Origin: DATHZQ01 sp035458525 | Lineage (GTDB): Bacteria > Actinomycetota > Acidimicrobiia > Spongiisociales > UBA5794 | DNA length: 9,972 bases | Reading direction: 5' to 3' | Assembly: GCA_035458525.1 (NCBI GenBank) | Contig: DATHZQ010000095.1 | Location: forward strand, 1-9,972 | In this document: one piece after another, positions 7,064 to 9,972 of the stretch | Numbering within the stretch: position 1 is the stretch's first letter | Layout of the letters: each line of letters begins with the position of its first letter | Notes under the pieces: model-generated | The model's input: the letters and a program-made list of their open reading frames with translations, nothing else | Databases searched by the model: none | Told to the model about the DNA's origin: nothing | Made by a program: the position numbers and the translations under genes

Positions 7064-7314
7064 GTGGCACTGCCGGTCGACCAGGCCCCGGACCTACGCC
7101 TGGTCGATTGATCGGCCACTCGAGCGTGGACCCGTCGGCCGATCCCCGAGTTCAACTCCTACAATGCTGTCCCCGAATCGCTTGTCGGGCGTGCGGGCGT
7201 CGGATACGGAGGGGTCAGCCAGCCAGGATGGGGGTTGGCCGGTCACCCGGGTCAGAGGCAAGATCCTGGTGTTGGTCATCGACGGCTGGCGCCACGACCA
7301 CGGAAAGGGACCGG

Positions 7315-7827
7315 ATGGCATCGAACTACAACTTCGTACTCGTCGTCTACGACGATCTGGTCGGCGCTCGAGCTGTCTTCAACATCCTGCAAGGTCTGCA
7401 GAAGGAGGAGAAGCTCGACATCAAGGAGGCTGCCGTCGTCACTCGGGGCCCGAGCGGGAAGATCGCCGTCGACAACCTCGGCTTCGTCGGGACCGGTAAG
7501 GGCGGCGTGCTCGGCCTGGTGATCGGAGCAGTGGCTGCGAGTGCGCCTCTGGCCGGGCTGCTCGTTGGTGGTTTGATCGGCTTCTCGCGGTCCGGGGATC
7601 GTCGCCGGCTCAAGGAGCTTCTCGACGACGAGCTGGGCGTGAACCAGTCCGCCTTGGCGATCGTCATCAAGGAAGCCGACTGGGTGGCTGTCGCCGAAGC
7701 AACCAAGGACTGGACGGGCGAGATCGTGAGAAGCGAGTTGAGCGACGAAGCCCTTGCGACGTTGGAGGGGCTCTCCTCAGAGAACGATGTCGCTGCAGCA
7801 CGAGGCGAGACGCTCGAGGCCAATTGA
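7315..7827 (+). CDS. DUF1269-type protein
   Basis: 170 residues resembling the DUF1269 family of unknown function. The layout is typical. An N-terminal strand-helix unit (NYNFVLVVYDDLVGARAVFN, 4-23) is followed by a second strand (IKEAAVVTRGPSGKIAV, 36-52). Then comes a glycine- and alanine-rich hydrophobic hairpin (about 59-89) that could insert into or lie on a membrane, and a C-terminal alpha/beta half with SALAIVIKEADW. The two alpha/beta halves around the hairpin look like a duplicated ferredoxin-like unit. No catalytic residues are evident. ATG 7315 is chosen because GGAAAGGGA lies 4 bases upstream and homologous proteins begin just before this first strand. The longer upstream frame is not supported. 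It is followed after 102 bases by a membrane protein gene in the same direction, which seems to have its own promoter. Confidence 0.82.
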   Translation: MASNYNFVLVVYDDLVGARAVFNILQGLQKEEKLDIKEAAVVTRGPSGKIAVDNLGFVGTGKGGVLGLVIGAVAASAPLAGLLVGGLIGFSRSGDRRRLKELLDDELGVNQSALAIVIKEADWVAVAEATKDWTGEIVRSELSDEALATLEGLSSENDVAAARGETLEAN

Positions 7828-7917
7828 GTTCGCACGCTCGCATCGGCCCGTCGTTCCGCATCCCGTCGAGATCAACATCCCCCACCACGCCGCAGCGTCG
7901 GCGTTGCAACAAATGGG

Positions 7918-7923
7918 TAGGGT
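7918..7923 (+). promoter_or_regulatory. Candidate -10 element for a leaderless transcript
   Basis: TAGGGT ends 6 bases before GTG 7930. In actinobacteria a TAnnnT -10 hexamer at this distance places the transcription start on the first base of the start codon, so the mRNA would be leaderless. The usual 17-18 base spacing upstream shows no good -35 (GCGTCG at 7895-7900), which is often poorly conserved in these bacteria. The same bases include AGGG, which could instead act as a weak Shine-Dalgarno. Confidence 0.4.
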
Positions 7924-7929
7924 GCACTC

Positions 7930-9246
7930 GTGAGCAACCAACAACCCCCATCTTCCGCATCCGGCACGAACGCCGACCCGGCAGAGCTCGCGGCGCTGCG
8001 AGCCGAGAATGCAGCTCTGCAGGCCGAGCTCGCCGCCTACGCCGCGTCTGCCGATCGCGGCGTAGGGGTCCGCGGAGTGGTGACCTGGGTCTTGGTGGCG
8101 CTCTCGCTGGTTGCGGTCCTGGCAAGCTTTCACGCGGTCTGGTTGCAGACAACCATCGCAGACGAAGACCGTTTCGTGGCGACGTTCGCTCCGCTGACCG
8201 AGGAGCCGGCGGTCGTCACCGCGTTGTCGCAGCGGCTGGCGGACGAGCTGATCATCGCAGCGGACGTGGTTGGCGTTCTGGAGGGGATACTGCCACGGAA
8301 TCTGGCCGTCCTCGCCGCCCCGGTCGCAGAGGGACTCCGCGACCTGACGGCCGATGTCGCCAACGAAGTGATCAGCTCCGAGGTCTTTGCGGGCATATGG
8401 CGCCAAGCGTTGCGGCTGTCCCACAACACCGCGTCGCTCGTGTTATCGACCGATGGGCGGGTTTCGATCGATCTCAACGAAGCGGCCGGCGAGGTTGTGG
8501 GCGAGCTCGAGGCGCGGGGCGTGACACTGGTGTCCGGCGTCGTGGTCGAGCTGCCCGAAATTGTCCTGTTCCAGAACGATCAGCTCGAATCTGCGGCCGG
8601 TGCGCTGCGATTGGTCGACACGATGGGCTGGTTCCTGCCGCTCCTGGCGCTCGCCTTGATCGCCGCTGCGATCGCTGTGGCGTCCGATCGGCGTCGCACC
8701 ACCGCGGTGATCGGGTTCGGTACGGCCGTCGCGAGCTTGGTGACGCTCGTGGTTGTGCGCCTGGTGCGGGGTGCCACGGTGTCGACCCTCCCAGACGACA
8801 CCAATCGCGCTGCGGCAGAGGCCATATGGGATACGACGCTGCGCTTCCATCGCCAGAGCCTGTGGGCCTTGATGCTCGTTGGGCTCCTCGTCGGGTTCTT
8901 GGCCTGGATCGGGGGCCACTCGCACCGCGCAGTGGCAACCAGGGCGTGGTGGAATACCACGATCGACCAGTTGCGCGGACCTGACGCCACCGTGCCTTCC
9001 TCCGGCTTCGCCAGATTCCTGGCTGCGTGGCAGGGCCCGATCCAATGGGCCGCGATCATCCTCGGCTTGTTGTTCCTGCTCGTGGTTCCGGCTCCTTCCG
9101 GTCTGCTCGTGATCGCAACCGCCTTCGTGGTCACGGCGATCGTCGTCCTCGTTCAAGTGATCGGAGGTCCGGACCGCGCAACGGTCTCGGTCGAGGTCTT
9201 GGTCTTGGAAGCTGAGGAGGTCGAAGAGCCGCCTGCGGGGCTTTGA
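7930..9246 (+). CDS. Multi-span actinobacterial membrane protein, function unknown
   Basis: 438 residues. A short N-terminal coiled coil (AELAALRAENAALQAELAAY, 18-37) precedes a first membrane span (about 50-71). A long extracytoplasmic domain (about 72-232) contains the DEDRFVATFAPLTEEPAVVTA segment typical of a widespread actinobacterial family of uncharacterised integral membrane proteins. Four or five further spans follow at about 234-254, 258-280, 311-329, 373-389 and 392-412, then an acidic tail (EAEEVEEPP). No catalytic or transport motif is visible. The segment after the first span is conserved in that family and probably lies outside the cytoplasm; this topology is inferred from the hydrophobicity pattern. 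GTG 7930 is the natural start: it precedes the coiled coil and fits either the leaderless promoter or the AGGG ribosome site. The gene may be monocistronic and ends facing a convergent gene. Confidence 0.85.
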   Translation: MSNQQPPSSASGTNADPAELAALRAENAALQAELAAYAASADRGVGVRGVVTWVLVALSLVAVLASFHAVWLQTTIADEDRFVATFAPLTEEPAVVTALSQRLADELIIAADVVGVLEGILPRNLAVLAAPVAEGLRDLTADVANEVISSEVFAGIWRQALRLSHNTASLVLSTDGRVSIDLNEAAGEVVGELEARGVTLVSGVVVELPEIVLFQNDQLESAAGALRLVDTMGWFLPLLALALIAAAIAVASDRRRTTAVIGFGTAVASLVTLVVVRLVRGATVSTLPDDTNRAAAEAIWDTTLRFHRQSLWALMLVGLLVGFLAWIGGHSHRAVATRAWWNTTIDQLRGPDATVPSSGFARFLAAWQGPIQWAAIILGLLFLLVVPAPSGLLVIATAFVVTAIVVLVQVIGGPDRATVSVEVLVLEAEEVEEPPAGL

Positions 9247-9278
9247 ACGGCGTCCACGTCGGAACGGTGAGTATGGGC

Positions 9279-9300
9279 AGCCGGTTTGCGGCGACCGGCT
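9279..9300. terminator. Candidate bidirectional terminator hairpin
   Basis: AGCCGGT (9279-9285) and ACCGGCT (9294-9300) form a perfect 7-bp stem with an 8-base loop in the 53-base gap between two convergent genes; the last base overlaps the stop codon of the minus-strand gene. Position and symmetry fit termination in both directions. There is no T tract on either side, so confidence is moderate. Confidence 0.4.
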
Positions 9301-9972
9301 CAGCCCGTGCCATTCCCATTGCGATCGAACTCCGCCACGAAGTCACGCTCGACCCCGCTCACCGCGGCCGCAAACGCCTCAGGATCTTGCTCCCGTACTT
9401 TGTCGAGTATCACGGCCGCCATGCTCTCCCCGACCTCGCCACGCTCGGTGATCCACCGGGTACGGCGTGATTCTTCGGTCTCGAGCGCCGCAACGATCGC
9501 CTCTTGGCGCTCCGGAGAAACCCCGAATCCGAGCACGGCGTTGAAGAAGGGCACCAGGTCGGCTCGGTAGTCGTGACCGTCTGCGTCGAAGACCCCGGGA
9601 ACCCCCCGGGCGGCGTTCTTGTTGTCGATGAGCGCCTGAATGAAGGTGGTCACCGGAATCCAGCGCTGCGACTTGGGAACGGTGGGCGGGCGGGTCTCGG
9701 GATCGCCGAGCCAATCGGGCGCCTGCGCCGCCAGTCCCGGTCCGAACACCGCAACCCCATCGTTGTAGTGCGTGATCATCACGTACCGAATGCGGTCCCG
9801 CTCCTCGTCGGATTCGGCTTCTCATTCGCGGATGTCGTTGAACACACCGAGCAGGGAGCGGTCGACATCGGGCCGGACGTCACGCAGCACCTGTTCCTTC
9901 CACTTGCTCTCCATCGGGGTCCCGATCCAGATGGCCTCGTCGATGCCGGCCTCGACGAGGCCCTGCGTGTCC
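9300..9972 (-). pseudogene. Abhydrolase_9-type alpha/beta hydrolase, 3' part with in-frame TGA
   Basis: Minus-strand frame running off the right edge. From the edge it reads TQGLVEAGIDEAIWIGTP, then SKWKEQVLRDVRPDVDR and VFNDIRE, reaches TGA at 9822-9824, and continues in the same frame as DRIRYVMITHYNDGVAVFGP, LGDPETRPPTVPKSQRWIPV, TFIQALIDNKNA and GHDYRADLVPFF to TGA 9300-9302. Both sides of the stop fit the catalytic domain of the Abhydrolase_9 family (large actinobacterial alpha/beta hydrolases with an N-terminal membrane region), including the IWIGTP segment, the acidic-residue strand before HYNDGV, and GHDYRA, which holds the probable catalytic His. The N-terminal membrane part and nucleophile lie outside the window. 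A gene caller would split it into 9300-9782 (GTG start, no convincing Shine-Dalgarno) and a fragment at the edge. Stop could be a real mutation or a base error. Confidence 0.7.

Larger units (their letters stand above)
6865..7314. other. Intergenic region with hairpin and repeats, no supported gene
   Basis: 450 bases with no recognisable protein. Open frames crossing it, including one that extends the next gene upstream to 6997, have Arg/Pro-rich low-complexity translations and no start signals. It holds a 7-bp hairpin soon after the dioxygenase stop, two near-identical 12-bp repeats at 7037-7063, and TACAAT at 7160-7165. The last resembles a -10 element and could serve the downstream gene with a leader of about 145 bases, but it has no good -35. 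Confidence 0.45.

Noticed and set aside
7021..7075. tRNA-like T-arm on the minus strand (GGATTCGAGTCC)
   Set aside because: The closing pair of the T stem does not form with a normal 7-base loop, and no matching acceptor, D or anticodon arms could be found.
6997..7314. 106-residue upstream extension of the DUF1269-type gene
   Set aside because: The extension is Arg/Gly/Pro-rich and unlike the family; ATG 7315 has a strong ribosome binding site and the expected N-terminus.

Overview
The window looks like chromosomal DNA of a high-GC actinobacterium, possibly an uncultured soil or marine lineage such as Acidimicrobiia. The signs are strong G/C bias at third codon positions, a GTG start, actinobacterial-type membrane and alpha/beta-hydrolase families, and TAnnnT -10 elements. 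The lineage is inference, because there is no rRNA or other marker gene. No tRNA, rRNA or CRISPR array was found.

Left part (1-2750), eroded accessory DNA. It opens with the last 54 residues of an MBL-fold metallohydrolase (1-165, +). About 590 bases without a supportable gene follow, then a decayed IS110-type transposase C-terminus with a one-base deletion (759-970, -). Next is an intact alpha/beta hydrolase (1103-2047, -) with a plausible promoter and Shine-Dalgarno. Facing away from it is the orphan C-terminal piece of a second, unrelated alpha/beta hydrolase (2241-2486, +). I see nothing convincing in 2487-2750.

Centre (2751-6864), the most interesting part. A small secreted protein (2751-3275, -) is divergent from a 1122-residue protein (3496-6864, +). 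The large protein joins three modules: an N-terminal TPR-like helical region, a complete fatty-acid alpha-dioxygenase of the cyclooxygenase/haem-peroxidase superfamily, and a C-terminal catalase-fold haem domain that ends just after its proximal haem motif. All signature residues of both haem centres are visible. The expected chemistry is a first haem making a 2-hydroperoxy fatty acid and a second haem converting it. This would be a single-chain oxylipin synthase, similar in logic to the coral catalase-related allene oxide synthase/lipoxygenase fusion and to the Nostoc dioxygenase plus catalase-related lyase pair.

Right part (6865-9972). After about 450 bases holding a hairpin and a pair of 12-bp repeats come a DUF1269-type protein (7315-7827, +) and a multi-span actinobacterial membrane protein with a probable leaderless GTG start (7930-9246, +). 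Converging on the latter is the 3' part of an Abhydrolase_9-type gene (9300-9972, -), whose otherwise continuous frame has an in-frame TGA at 9822-9824. A 7-bp inverted repeat between the converging genes could end transcription from both sides.
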